From the NCBI GenBank assembly GCA_029238255.1, contig JAQWGK010000046.1, forward strand, positions 1 through 32,707: a DNA stretch of 32,707 bases, given 5' to 3'. A program made the position numbers and the translations under genes. Shown here piece after piece: positions 15,364 to 23,633 of this stretch (the stretch's first letter is position 1; each line of letters begins with the position of its first letter). The notes under the pieces were generated by a model. That model made no database searches, had not been told where the DNA came from, and saw nothing but the letters and a program-made list of their open reading frames with translations. The stretch is from Porticoccaceae bacterium (GTDB lineage Bacteria; Pseudomonadota; Gammaproteobacteria; Pseudomonadales; Porticoccaceae).

Positions 15364-17076
15364 TTGGCTTACAGCAAAGCAAAGATACTGTTACTACTGG
15401 TCTTATCCCTAGCCCTAACCGCCTGTGGCGGCGGTGGTGGAAGTAGCAGCGATAACACTAACACTGGTAACAACAATTCTGGCAGTAACAATTCTGGCAG
15501 TAACAATACTGGTAACAACAATTCTGGCGGTAGCAGCAATAACGGCGGAAATACCAGCACAGACACTGTTAATCCGGTTATTGCCCTTACCGGCGAAGCC
15601 ACAGTTATTCTTGAAACGGGACAATCCTTCTTCGATCAGGGTGCAACTGCAAACGATAATGTTGATGGGTTTCTTACACAAAGCATAACCACAACAGGTT
15701 CAGTTGGCAGCGCAGCCGGTACCTATACCCTGATTTATAGCGTTCAGGACAGTGCTGGTAACAGTGCCAGTGTTACCCGAACAGTTATCATTCAGGCGCC
15801 TGACAACAGCTCTGGCAATGGATCAAATACTGGCGGCAGTAGCGAACCCAGTCAGATCAATATGATCGAAGGGTTTGGCGGTGCAGTGTATGAGGAAAAC
15901 ACCTCGACTTACACTTTCCCATCGGGTACAGAAAATTGGGCCGGTTTTGCCAATATGAACTTTGATGTCTACCCCTTTTCTTTTGCTGATGGCGGCACCA
16001 TCAACTTTACAGCAGCCATCCCGGCTGGCAGCAGTGCGACCCGCGTTTACTTTCGCTTTGAGCGCTTACCTTTCCCGGATGTTGATCCTGCATTTAATCT
16101 GGATTCGGTACTGATCAGTGGAGAAGCTGAGCTGGAGTACACAGTAACCATTCCACCCCAGCCTGAGACTAATACCTTTTCATCATTCCTGATGTATGTA
16201 GTCGAGCGCGACTCTCCGGTTATTGTTAAAAACATCACCGTGACCGATGACCCAGGTGACGCTGATACTGGTGGTAATGGCAACACAGGTGGCGATAACA
16301 CCACTGGTGGCGGCAGCGCTACAGTTAAAGCGATCAACTCCAACAACTGGTTCCATCAGACTATCCTACCCAATGGCTGGGGCTGGTTTAATAATGAGCA
16401 ACAGCATTACACCGACCGAATTGAAAACTCCCACGTCAGCAATGGCAGCATGAAAATTGTTGCCATTAAAGAGAGCTTTAGAGATCAGGGACACACCAAA
16501 GATTTCACCTCGGCACGACTCAATTCAAAGTTCGCGTTTAAATATGGCCGTGTAGAGGTTAGAGCAAAGTTGCCTACGGGTGCTGGCACCTGGCCGGCAA
16601 TCTGGACACTGGGTAAAAACATTAGTGAGTACGGTGCGTACTGGCAAACTCAGGGCTTTGGCACTACCGGTTGGCCAGCCTGTGGCGAGATCGACATTAT
16701 GGAGCACTGGGGCAACAACCAGAACTACGTTCAGAGTGCCATGCACACTCCATCTAGCCATGGCGGTACCATTAACCATGGCGGACAATACATTAGCACC
16801 GCCTCCACACAGTTCCATGTTTATGAAATGGATTGGAACAGTGATCGCATCATCTTTAGTGTGAATGGTAATGAGCACTACAGATACGCGCCCACGGTTA
16901 AAAATGCTGACACCTGGCCCTATGATGCAGAGCAGTATCTAATACTAAATGTTGCCATACAGGACAATATTTCAAATAGCTTTAGTCAGAGCGCCATGGA
17001 GATTGATTACATCAGAATCTATTCAGAAAATGCCAGCTCTACAGCTCCACCGATCTGGTCTGATGAATTTGAATAG
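15364..17076 (+). CDS. GH16 laminarinase-type lipoprotein with apparent circular permutation
   Basis: This is a predicted surface lipoprotein that cleaves beta-1,3-glucans. The start is TTG at 15364 with AAGGGG seven bases upstream. The signal ends in the lipobox LTAC, with lipidated Cys21. Next come a Gly/Ser/Asn linker (22-67) and an Ig-like Cry22Aa/DUF5011 domain (about 68-144). A second linker leads to a beta-rich module (about 165-295; WAGFANMNFDVYPFSF, TFSSFLMYVVERD) that resembles accessory sugar-binding domains of marine laminarinases. A third linker precedes the GH16 fold (about 320-570). The catalytic motif is GEIDIME with E442 nucleophile, D444 and E447 acid/base. The strand W-S-D-E-F that normally opens GH16 is missing before residue 320; PPIWSDEFE instead forms the last nine residues. 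A strong terminator follows. Confidence 0.9.
   Translation: MAYSKAKILLLLVLSLALTACGGGGGSSSDNTNTGNNNSGSNNSGSNNTGNNNSGGSSNNGGNTSTDTVNPVIALTGEATVILETGQSFFDQGATANDNVDGFLTQSITTTGSVGSAAGTYTLIYSVQDSAGNSASVTRTVIIQAPDNSSGNGSNTGGSSEPSQINMIEGFGGAVYEENTSTYTFPSGTENWAGFANMNFDVYPFSFADGGTINFTAAIPAGSSATRVYFRFERLPFPDVDPAFNLDSVLISGEAELEYTVTIPPQPETNTFSSFLMYVVERDSPVIVKNITVTDDPGDADTGGNGNTGGDNTTGGGSATVKAINSNNWFHQTILPNGWGWFNNEQQHYTDRIENSHVSNGSMKIVAIKESFRDQGHTKDFTSARLNSKFAFKYGRVEVRAKLPTGAGTWPAIWTLGKNISEYGAYWQTQGFGTTGWPACGEIDIMEHWGNNQNYVQSAMHTPSSHGGTINHGGQYISTASTQFHVYEMDWNSDRIIFSVNGNEHYRYAPTVKNADTWPYDAEQYLILNVAIQDNISNSFSQSAMEIDYIRIYSENASSTAPPIWSDEFE
15472..15531 (+). repeat. Four 15-base tandem repeats in the GH16 linker
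   Basis: Four in-frame copies of a unit like AACAATTCTGGCAGT (15472-15486, 15487-15501, 15502-15516, 15517-15531) encode NNSGS/NNTGN-type pentapeptides. The first two copies are identical. Such a short tandem array can change copy number by slippage and alter linker length without a frameshift. Confidence 0.85.
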
Positions 17077-17102
17077 CCCTTGTTTTTAGAGTGATTGATA
17101 GA

Positions 17103-17142
17103 AAGCCCCTTGCAGCCAGCCGGTTATAAGGGGCTTTTTTTT
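17103..17142 (+). terminator. Intrinsic terminator of the GH16 gene
   Basis: A perfect 9-bp stem (AAGCCCCTT at 17103-17111 with AAGGGGCTT at 17128-17136) and a 16-base loop end in eight T (17135-17142) on the plus strand. It starts 26 bases after the GH16 stop. Its U-tract overlaps the stop codon of the convergent speB gene by two bases. The minus-strand direction lacks a U-run. Confidence 0.93.
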
Positions 17143-18034
17143 ATCTCAGGGTTTCTCGCTCAACTATACCCATCATCTTATAAGCCAACAGTGCCGCGGA
17201 AAATTGGTAGCCATGGAAGCCTGCAATAGGCGCAAACTCGGTGATATCCATACCAATAATATTGCGCTGCTTAACCACAGACTCAAACAGTCCAAGGGTT
17301 TGATACCAGCCCAAGCCACCGGGTACAGGGGTGCCGGTTGAGGGAAAGATAGTTGGATCCATGCCGTCAATATCCAGAGTAAAAAACACATTGTCGGGAA
17401 AATCATCCGGCAGATCGAATGACTGAATATTCTTGGGTACCAGAATATCCGCATCCAGATGCCCTACCCCATAGACCTTTCGAGTGTCCCTCTCCTCCTG
17501 ACAGAACGCCCGAACACCCAGCTGAAACAGCGGGATATCCAGATCGACAATACGCTTCATCACCGAGGCATGACTGTAGGGATTGCCCTCATAGGCATCA
17601 CGCAAATCTGCATGGGCATCAATTTGCACCACACCAAAATCTTCAATACCCGCGTCTATAAGCCCTTTGATAATACCGTAAGTCACCGTGTGCTCACCGC
17701 CCAGCCCCACCGGAAAACCACCGGCTTTAATGAGCGCTGTCGTCGCCGCAGCAATCCGATCAATCGCCTGCTCTGGCGTGCCGCTAACATCCACAGGGGG
17801 ATGGGTGTAAATGCCTTTTTCACTGGGATTACTTTTGCCGTCCCAGGTCTCCAACTGCCAGGAGGCCTCAAGGATAGAGGCCGGGCCATCGGCCGTCCCT
17901 CCACCGTAGGAAACCGACTCTTCGAGAGGCATAGGCAGGATATGGAAAAAAGCCTGTTCAGGTTTGGGATGCTTAAATTCCGAACCCAAAAATATCGGAT
18001 AACCGGGGGCTGCTAGTTGATCAAACTCTGACAT
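17141..18034 (-). CDS. speB: Agmatinase
   Basis: This Mn-dependent ureohydrolase turns agmatine into putrescine and urea. From the chosen ATG, the metal ligands are H115 in GGEHTVTYG, D139/H141/D143 in DAHADLRD, and D221/D223 in DIDGMDP; SHASVMKRI is the usual substrate-side block. The 297 residues are close to the family norm (about 305). The ATG at 18034 is preferred over an upstream in-frame TTG at 18070, because a GAGAGAGA ribosome site lies just before it and the family N-terminus fits. It is the last gene of the polyamine operon, 42 bases after nspC, and completes the arginine-agmatine-putrescine route started by speA. Confidence 0.94.
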   Translation of the reverse strand: MSEFDQLAAPGYPIFLGSEFKHPKPEQAFFHILPMPLEESVSYGGGTADGPASILEASWQLETWDGKSNPSEKGIYTHPPVDVSGTPEQAIDRIAAATTALIKAGGFPVGLGGEHTVTYGIIKGLIDAGIEDFGVVQIDAHADLRDAYEGNPYSHASVMKRIVDLDIPLFQLGVRAFCQEERDTRKVYGVGHLDADILVPKNIQSFDLPDDFPDNVFFTLDIDGMDPTIFPSTGTPVPGGLGWYQTLGLFESVVKQRNIIGMDITEFAPIAGFHGYQFSAALLAYKMMGIVERETLR

Positions 18035-18076
18035 TTTTAAATCTCTCTCAGGTGATTTTTTTCGGTGCAAACCGGC

Positions 18077-19246
18077 TTAGGATAAACGCTGTTTAAAATC
18101 ATTGTAGCCAAATTCCCTGACCAGTCTCAGCTCGTCAGTCCGGGAATTCCAACTGGCGATAGCGGGCAGACCAACACCGTTAAAGGTCATGGTTTTAACC
18201 ATGGTGTAATGGGCCATATCGTCAAACATCAGACGCTGACCTATCTCTAGTGGCGCATCAAAGCTGTAGTCACCCATCACATCACCGGCCAGACAGGTTT
18301 GGCCGCCAAGGCGATAATTAAAGGCTTTGTGATCCTTTTCCCCAGCATTAAAAATATCGGCACGGTAAGGCATTTCCAGAGTATCCGGCATATGGCAGGT
18401 GGCCGAGCTATCCAAAATTGCCAGCGCCATTTCATTGAAAGTGGTATCCAAAACCTCAGTGACCAAAACCCCACTATGTAAAACAGCGGCTTCGCCCGGT
18501 TCCAGATAAACCTGTACAGCATACTTTTCCTGAAAATCCACAATCCGTTTAATCAGTGCGTCTACTGGATAGTCGGCGCGAGTAATATGGTGACCACCGC
18601 CAAAATTAACCCATTCCATTTTGTGCAACAGATCGCCGAACTGCTGTTCAACAACCGCCAGCGTGCGATCCAATGGCGCAAAATCCTGCTCGCAGAGGGT
18701 GTGAAAATGGAGCCCGCTAATACCGGTCAAATCCTGATCGGCGAACTCACTTTTAGGGATACCCAGACGGGAACCCGGGGCACAGGGATCATAGATCGGT
18801 GTGGTTCCCTCGGAGTGCATAGGGTTAATGCGCAGACCAAATTTCAATTCCGGACGCTCTGCTCTGGCCTGCTCAATCAACGGCTGAAACCGCTGCCACT
18901 GCCCCAGAGAATTAAACACCACATGATCGGAAATCTGCATTATCTCCGCCAGCTCATCCTCTTTATAAGCTGCACAGAAGGTATGCACCTCCCCGCTAAA
19001 TTCACCACGACCCAAGCGCGCTTCGTAGAGGCCGCTCGTACAGGTGCCACTCAGATAGCGATCAAACAGCGGCGCCAGACTAAACATTGAGAAGGCTTTT
19101 AAGGCCAACAGTACCTTGGCACCAGACGCCTGCTGCACGCGCTGCAAAATACGCAGATTGTTTTCAACCGCTACTTCGTCGACCACAAAGCAGGGCGATG
19201 GCACTCGTTTGGGGTCAAAGGTTTCAAAGGTTTTACACTTGATCAT
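18077..19246 (-). CDS. nspC: Carboxynorspermidine/carboxyspermidine decarboxylase
   Basis: This PLP enzyme of the alanine-racemase-fold decarboxylases removes CO2 from carboxyspermidine or carboxynorspermidine to give spermidine or norspermidine. The N-terminus VPSPCFVVDEVAVENNL, the PLP lysine K50 in LLALKAFSM, HFHTLCEQ, the phosphate-binding WVNFGGGHHIT, YLEPGEA and GDVMGDYSF are NspC landmarks. The 389 residues are a usual length. The ATG at 19246 has only a distant GGAAG. It follows the dehydrogenase gene by 17 bases, and that enzyme makes its substrate. Because speA and speB supply putrescine, spermidine is the likely main product; norspermidine would need 1,3-diaminopropane, whose genes are not seen here. 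Confidence 0.95.
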   Translation of the reverse strand: MIKCKTFETFDPKRVPSPCFVVDEVAVENNLRILQRVQQASGAKVLLALKAFSMFSLAPLFDRYLSGTCTSGLYEARLGRGEFSGEVHTFCAAYKEDELAEIMQISDHVVFNSLGQWQRFQPLIEQARAERPELKFGLRINPMHSEGTTPIYDPCAPGSRLGIPKSEFADQDLTGISGLHFHTLCEQDFAPLDRTLAVVEQQFGDLLHKMEWVNFGGGHHITRADYPVDALIKRIVDFQEKYAVQVYLEPGEAAVLHSGVLVTEVLDTTFNEMALAILDSSATCHMPDTLEMPYRADIFNAGEKDHKAFNYRLGGQTCLAGDVMGDYSFDAPLEIGQRLMFDDMAHYTMVKTMTFNGVGLPAIASWNSRTDELRLVREFGYNDFKQRLS

Positions 19247-19263
19247 CGGCGTTTGGCTTCCCG

Positions 19264-20472
19264 TTAGAGCAAATCAAAATCAGGGTCTTCAATCACCTTC
19301 CATGAAAGCCCGTGCTGATTCATATCATCCATAAAGGCATCGGGATCCATCTGCTCAATATTCCACACCCCGGGTTTCATCCACAGACCCTGAACCATTA
19401 ACTTGGCACTGATCATGGCCGGTACACCGGTCGTATAGGAGATCGCCTGAGACTGCACTTCGCGATAGCAGTCCTGATGATCCTTAATATTGTACAGATA
19501 GACGGTTTTTTCGCGGCCATCAGAAATGCCCGTTACCACACAGCCAATACAGGTTTTGCCGGTGGTTCTCGGCCCCAGAGTCGAGGGGTCTGGCAGCAGC
19601 GCCTTGAGAAACTGAATAGGGACAATCTTCTGACCCTGAAACTCCATCGGCTCAATGCCGGTCATACCCACATTGCCCAACACCTCAAGATGCTTTAAAT
19701 AGCTTTCGCCAAAGCTCATCCAGAACTGCGCCTTTTTAATCGTTGGGAAATTAAGCGTCAGGGATTCCAACTCTTCGTGATACATACGGTAGATATCATA
19801 ACTACCAACCCCTTCAGGGCAGGTAAAAGGCTGACTGGTGGACATCGCCGGCGTGGAAACAAATTCGCCGTTCTCCCAGTGCCGACACTCGGCCGTCACT
19901 TCACGGATATTGATCTCCGGATTAAAGTTGGTGGCAAAGGGGTAACCATGATCGCCGCCGTTAACATCAATAATATCCAGCGTATGAATTTCATCGAAAT
20001 AATGCTTTGCGATATAGGCGGTAAAGACATTGGTCGCACCGGGATCAAAGCCACAGCCCAGTAGCGCCATAAGACCGGCATCGGCAAAGCGCTGCTGGTA
20101 GGCCCACTGCCAACTGTACTCAAACTTTGCAGTGTCCAGCGGCTCGTAATTGGCGGTATCCATATAGTGTACGCCCGCTCCGAGACAGGCATCCATAATG
20201 GTCAGATCCTGATAGGGCAAGGCGACATTGATCACCATAAAAGGCTTTACCCGCTCAAATAGGGCTACCAGTTCAGGCACCTTATCGGCATCCACAGCGG
20301 CAGTTTCAATACTGCGGCCATAGCTCTGATGAATCTGCTCGGCAATTTTTTTACACTTGCTCTCGGTGCGACTGGCGAGCACTATTTGGTCGAATACATC
20401 GCCCATCTGCGCGCATTTATGGGCCACAACCTGACCCACACCACCGGCACCAATAATGATAATTTTAGCCAT
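19264..20472 (-). CDS. Carboxynorspermidine/carboxyspermidine dehydrogenase
   Basis: This NADPH-dependent enzyme of the saccharopine-dehydrogenase (LYS1-like) family reductively couples aspartate beta-semialdehyde to putrescine or 1,3-diaminopropane. The Rossmann motif is IIGAGGVGQVVAHK (6-19). Other blocks typical of the polyamine branch, as opposed to lysine enzymes, are YMDTANYEPLD, LLGCGFDPGATNVF, DVNGGDHGYPFATNF and TTGVPAMISAKLM. The length of 402 residues is normal. The ATG at 20472 follows speA by 11 bases and nspC follows after 17, a tight operon. Saccharopine dehydrogenase is the main alternative, but the nspC neighbour argues strongly against it. Confidence 0.94.
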   Translation of the reverse strand: MAKIIIIGAGGVGQVVAHKCAQMGDVFDQIVLASRTESKCKKIAEQIHQSYGRSIETAAVDADKVPELVALFERVKPFMVINVALPYQDLTIMDACLGAGVHYMDTANYEPLDTAKFEYSWQWAYQQRFADAGLMALLGCGFDPGATNVFTAYIAKHYFDEIHTLDIIDVNGGDHGYPFATNFNPEINIREVTAECRHWENGEFVSTPAMSTSQPFTCPEGVGSYDIYRMYHEELESLTLNFPTIKKAQFWMSFGESYLKHLEVLGNVGMTGIEPMEFQGQKIVPIQFLKALLPDPSTLGPRTTGKTCIGCVVTGISDGREKTVYLYNIKDHQDCYREVQSQAISYTTGVPAMISAKLMVQGLWMKPGVWNIEQMDPDAFMDDMNQHGLSWKVIEDPDFDLL

Positions 20473-20483
20473 AATTTTCTCTT

Positions 20484-22388
20484 CTAATTCTCTCGCTCGT
20501 AGTAGGTATAACCCTGCATACTGGCTCTAAAAGCCTTGATCATCTGCTGGCGCTCGGCCACCGAAATTCGTCCCTGCTGCACCGCCCGCTCTGCGGTATT
20601 GCGGTAACTCAGCTCCAGCTGCTTCGGCTCATACTCCACATAGCTCAATACATCCGCGATGGTGTCACCGATCATCTCTTTAACAAAATCAAAACTGCCA
20701 TCGCGGTTTAAACGCACACTGACAACATTGGTATCGCCAAATAAATTATGCAGATCACCCAGTGTCTCCTGATAGGCGCCGACCAAAAAGACTCCTAAAT
20801 AGTATTCCTCACCAACTTTTAACGGATGCAGAGGCAGGGTTTTTTCCGGCTCGGTAAGACCGATAAAATTATCGATCTTGCCATCGCAATCGCAGGTAAT
20901 ATCCGCCAGTACCGCCTGTCGAGTCGGCTCTTCGTCGAGGCGATGAATGGGCATAATCGGGAACAGCTGATCGATGGCCCAGATATCCGGCAGTGACTGA
21001 AAGAGACTGAAATTGCCGTAGTAAATATCCGCCAGTGACAGTTTTAACCCGGCCATACTCTCCGGAACCTGTTCCATAGTATCCAGGGCATCGGCAATAT
21101 TGTGCAGCACATCGAGAAAGATATTCTCGGCGCTGGCGCGACAGCGCAGATCAATCTGTCCGGCCTTAAATCCATCGCGAATCTGATTGCGGTACAGATG
21201 AACCTGTTCATAGCTCTGCTCAATATTATCCGTTGTCAGATAAGTGGAGACATTGCGCAGCTTTGCCAGCAGCGGATGCTCATCCGCCTGAGCTAAACTT
21301 TTACTACTCGATTCAAAAGTCGTCGTGTCGAGAATATTGAACAGCAACACCGAGGCGTAAGCCACCACCGCCCGACCTGACTCGGTGACAATCACCGGAT
21401 GGGCAACAGACTCATTGTCGAGGGTCTGCTTAAGCGTTTCGACAAGGGTTTCGCAGTACTCTTCAAGGCTGTAGTTGCGACTGTGGTTATCCTCACTCTG
21501 AATACCCGAGTAATCCACCGCCAGCCCACCGCCAAAATCTATATGGGTCAGCGCGGCACCCTCGCGCACCAGATCCACATAGTAGCGACTGGCTTCAATC
21601 ACACCGTTGCGAATATCCCCGAGACTGGGAATCTGTGATCCCAGATGGCAGTGCATCAGTTTTAGACAGTCGAGCATCTGCTCCTGTCTTAGGCTATCCA
21701 CCACATCAATCAACTGAGTAGCAGTGAGACCAAAAATACTTCTATCACCACTGGTCGAATTCCAGTGGCCGCTGACCTGAGAGATCATCTTGATACGAAT
21801 ACCAATCATTGGACGAATATTCATCGCCCGACTGCGCTCAATAATAATCGGCAGTTCAGAGGGTGTTTCAATGACAAAGAAACATTCAAAGCCGAGCTTA
21901 GTGGCCTGCAAACCGAGGTCGATAAATTCCTCATCTTTATAGCCATTACAGATAATCAAGCGACCGGGCTCCAGAGAAGAGAGCGCAATAATCATCTCCG
22001 GCTTACTGCCCACCTCAAGCCCGTGGTGATAGCGTTCACCAAAGTCGGCGATCTCTTCAACCACCTGCGCCTGCTGATTGACCTTGATTGGGTAAACGCC
22101 ACGGTAGGGCTGGGTATAAGAGGCATTGGCTATAGCGCTAGAAAAAGCTTCGCTAAGGCGTTGAATCTGTGCATCGAGAATATTTTCGACCCGCAGCAAC
22201 ACTGGCATCTGTAAATCCCGATCGACCATACCCTTCACTATATCCACCAGTGCAACTTCGGTGTTGAGGGTTTTTGCGGTTACATGACCGGCATCGGAAA
22301 GACCAAAATAGTCATTTCCCCAGCGCTCAATTCCGTAAAGATCAGCAGACTGTTTCGCCTGCCAGGGTTGTTTTGTTTTCTGATCCAT
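20484..22388 (-). CDS. speA: Biosynthetic arginine decarboxylase
   Basis: This PLP-dependent enzyme converts arginine to agmatine, the first step of the cluster's polyamine route. The 634 residues have the alanine-racemase-like PLP barrel with K102 in VYPIKVNQQAQVVEE, HCHLGSQIP and THIDFGGGLAVDYSG, the long insertion typical of bacterial SpeA, and DITCDCDGKID with the conserved Cys near the C-terminus. The start is taken as ATG 22388 with GGG seven bases upstream; an in-frame TTG four codons earlier is possible but weaker. It is the first gene of the operon. A hairpin in the upstream region (22481-22502) may be regulatory. Confidence 0.95.
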   Translation of the reverse strand: MDQKTKQPWQAKQSADLYGIERWGNDYFGLSDAGHVTAKTLNTEVALVDIVKGMVDRDLQMPVLLRVENILDAQIQRLSEAFSSAIANASYTQPYRGVYPIKVNQQAQVVEEIADFGERYHHGLEVGSKPEMIIALSSLEPGRLIICNGYKDEEFIDLGLQATKLGFECFFVIETPSELPIIIERSRAMNIRPMIGIRIKMISQVSGHWNSTSGDRSIFGLTATQLIDVVDSLRQEQMLDCLKLMHCHLGSQIPSLGDIRNGVIEASRYYVDLVREGAALTHIDFGGGLAVDYSGIQSEDNHSRNYSLEEYCETLVETLKQTLDNESVAHPVIVTESGRAVVAYASVLLFNILDTTTFESSSKSLAQADEHPLLAKLRNVSTYLTTDNIEQSYEQVHLYRNQIRDGFKAGQIDLRCRASAENIFLDVLHNIADALDTMEQVPESMAGLKLSLADIYYGNFSLFQSLPDIWAIDQLFPIMPIHRLDEEPTRQAVLADITCDCDGKIDNFIGLTEPEKTLPLHPLKVGEEYYLGVFLVGAYQETLGDLHNLFGDTNVVSVRLNRDGSFDFVKEMIGDTIADVLSYVEYEPKQLELSYRNTAERAVQQGRISVAERQQMIKAFRASMQGYTYYEREN

Positions 22389-22480
22389 AATCTGACCCAA
22401 AATCTAATCTAAAACCCAAATTAACTGCTTTGATCGTTTAAAACAGCGCAGCGGTTAATCGAAAAATAAGCCTGTTTCAA

Positions 22481-22502
22481 TTTGGCGCAATTCTGCACCA
22501 AA
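22481..22502 (-). promoter_or_regulatory. 22-base dyad upstream of speA
   Basis: On the minus strand TTTGGTGC-AGAATT-GCGCCAAA forms an 8-bp stem with one G-U pair and a six-base loop. It lies about 95 bases before the speA start. It might be an operator or a leader hairpin. The remaining sequence from 22389 to 22556 shows no clear promoter pair. Confidence 0.4.
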
Positions 22503-22556
22503 CAATAAGCTGAAAGCTATATTTATTTACGCTGAATAGGTTAATCACAGGTACGT

Positions 22557-22577
22557 AAAAAGACCCCCAAAGGGGTC
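22557..22577 (-). terminator. Intrinsic terminator of lapA-pyrF
   Basis: On the minus strand GACCCC-TTTG-GGGGTC (22562-22577) is followed at once by five T. It begins 28 bases after the pyrF stop and separates pyrF from the polyamine operon. Confidence 0.9.
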
Positions 22578-22605
22578 AATTTTTAGTAGATATTATTTAG
22601 CGGGA

Positions 22606-23313
22606 TTACAGGGAGTTATTGATCTGTATAAGGGTCTGCAATGGATCTGCAGACTGGGTGATGGGACGGCCAATCACCAGATAGTCACTGCCCAGGGCAA
22701 TTGCATCCACAGGTGAGACAATTCGACGCTGATCGTCGGCCGCACTATCTGGCAGGCGGATACCCGGGGTAATTAACTGAAAGTCTGAGCCCAGCGCGGC
22801 TTTTAAGGCACTGGCTTCACGGGCAGAACAGACCACACCGTCAAGACCACAGTTCTTGGTCAGCCCGGCAAGGTGTAATACCTGCTCACTGGGGCTGCGC
22901 TGAATACCTATCTCCTGCAAGTCGGACTCATCCATACTGGTCAGTACAGTGACACCAATTAACAGCATCGAACTGCCCTGCTGCTCTAGCGCCTGCTTGG
23001 CCGCACTCATCATACGACTGCCACCGGAGGCGTGAACATTGGTCATCCACACACCCAGATCCGCCGCTGCACAAACCGCCTTGGCAGCAGTATTGGGAAT
23101 ATCGTGAAATTTCAAATCCAAAAATACATCGAAGCCGCGATCGACCAGAGACTTAACCAATACCGGGCCGGCAGCGGTAAATAATTCTTTACCAACTTTG
23201 ACTCGACACTGAGTTGGGTCGAGCTTTTCTACCAAGCTCAGCGCAGCCTGCTGATTATCAAAATCGAGGGCAACAATAACTTTTGAATGAGTGTTGGAAT
23301 CCAGTGCGGCCAT
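22606..23313 (-). CDS. pyrF: Orotidine 5'-phosphate decarboxylase
   Basis: This enzyme catalyses the last step of UMP synthesis, decarboxylating OMP. The 235 residues start with VIVALDFDN. The catalytic charge network is DLKFHD (D66, K68, D71), followed by IPNT. Later blocks are [37 protein letters not shown] and [11 protein letters not shown] with the phosphate-binding Gly-Arg. The length is standard. The ATG at 23313 has a weak ribosome site. It lies seven bases after lapA, so it depends on the lapA promoter. In E. coli and pseudomonads lapB sits between these genes; here it does not. Confidence 0.97.
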   Translation of the reverse strand: MAALDSNTHSKVIVALDFDNQQAALSLVEKLDPTQCRVKVGKELFTAAGPVLVKSLVDRGFDVFLDLKFHDIPNTAAKAVCAAADLGVWMTNVHASGGSRMMSAAKQALEQQGSSMLLIGVTVLTSMDESDLQEIGIQRSPSEQVLHLAGLTKNCGLDGVVCSAREASALKAALGSDFQLITPGIRLPDSAADDQRRIVSPVDAIALGSDYLVIGRPITQSADPLQTLIQINNSL

Positions 23314-23320
23314 AAGCCAA

Positions 23321-23569
23321 TTAGTCCTTTTTAAGAGCGCGAGCCAACTGGCGCCGATAGTAAGTAATAAGTACTGAGCTAGCTAATAGCCCGAGTAGAC
23401 AGCCGACGGTTAAAAAAATCATCAACCACAGACCGAGACTCATGGTCAGGCTCTGCAAAACAATAAAGTCCACATCGACCAGCTGGTTATTTTCCATAGC
23501 GAACATAGCACCGACAACAATAATCGCCAGAACCAATATAAATTTTATCAACATCCACAGCGCGCGCAT
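23321..23569 (-). CDS. lapA: LapA-domain (DUF1049) inner-membrane protein
   Basis: This is a small protein of 82 residues linked in E. coli to lipopolysaccharide assembly control together with LapB. It has two membrane helices (about 5-25 and 43-66) joined by the conserved [16 protein letters not shown] loop and followed by a basic tail ([13 protein letters not shown]), the standard LapA layout. The ATG at 23569 follows a strong AGGAG with six bases of spacing. The gene has its own promoter and is followed directly by pyrF. The TPR partner lapB is missing from its usual position next to it, so the gene's role here rests on domain identity alone. Confidence 0.88.
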   Translation of the reverse strand: MRALWMLIKFILVLAIIVVGAMFAMENNQLVDVDFIVLQSLTMSLGLWLMIFLTVGCLLGLLASSVLITYYRRQLARALKKD

Positions 23570-23633
23570 CGAAAGCTCCTTTTTGTCTTAACCCTCTTAT
23601 TTAAAAGAGGTAGTACAAAATAATCTGATCGCC

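Noticed and set aside
17141-18070. Longer agmatinase reading from TTG at 18070
   Set aside because: The ATG at 18034 has a good ribosome site and fits the family N-terminus; the extra 12 residues are basic and unconserved.
22481-22502. Dyad before speA resembling an NtrC site or a sigma-54 promoter (GG...GC)
   Set aside because: GG to GC spacing is nine rather than ten bases, and the NtrC half-sites match only partly. It is kept only as an unassigned dyad.
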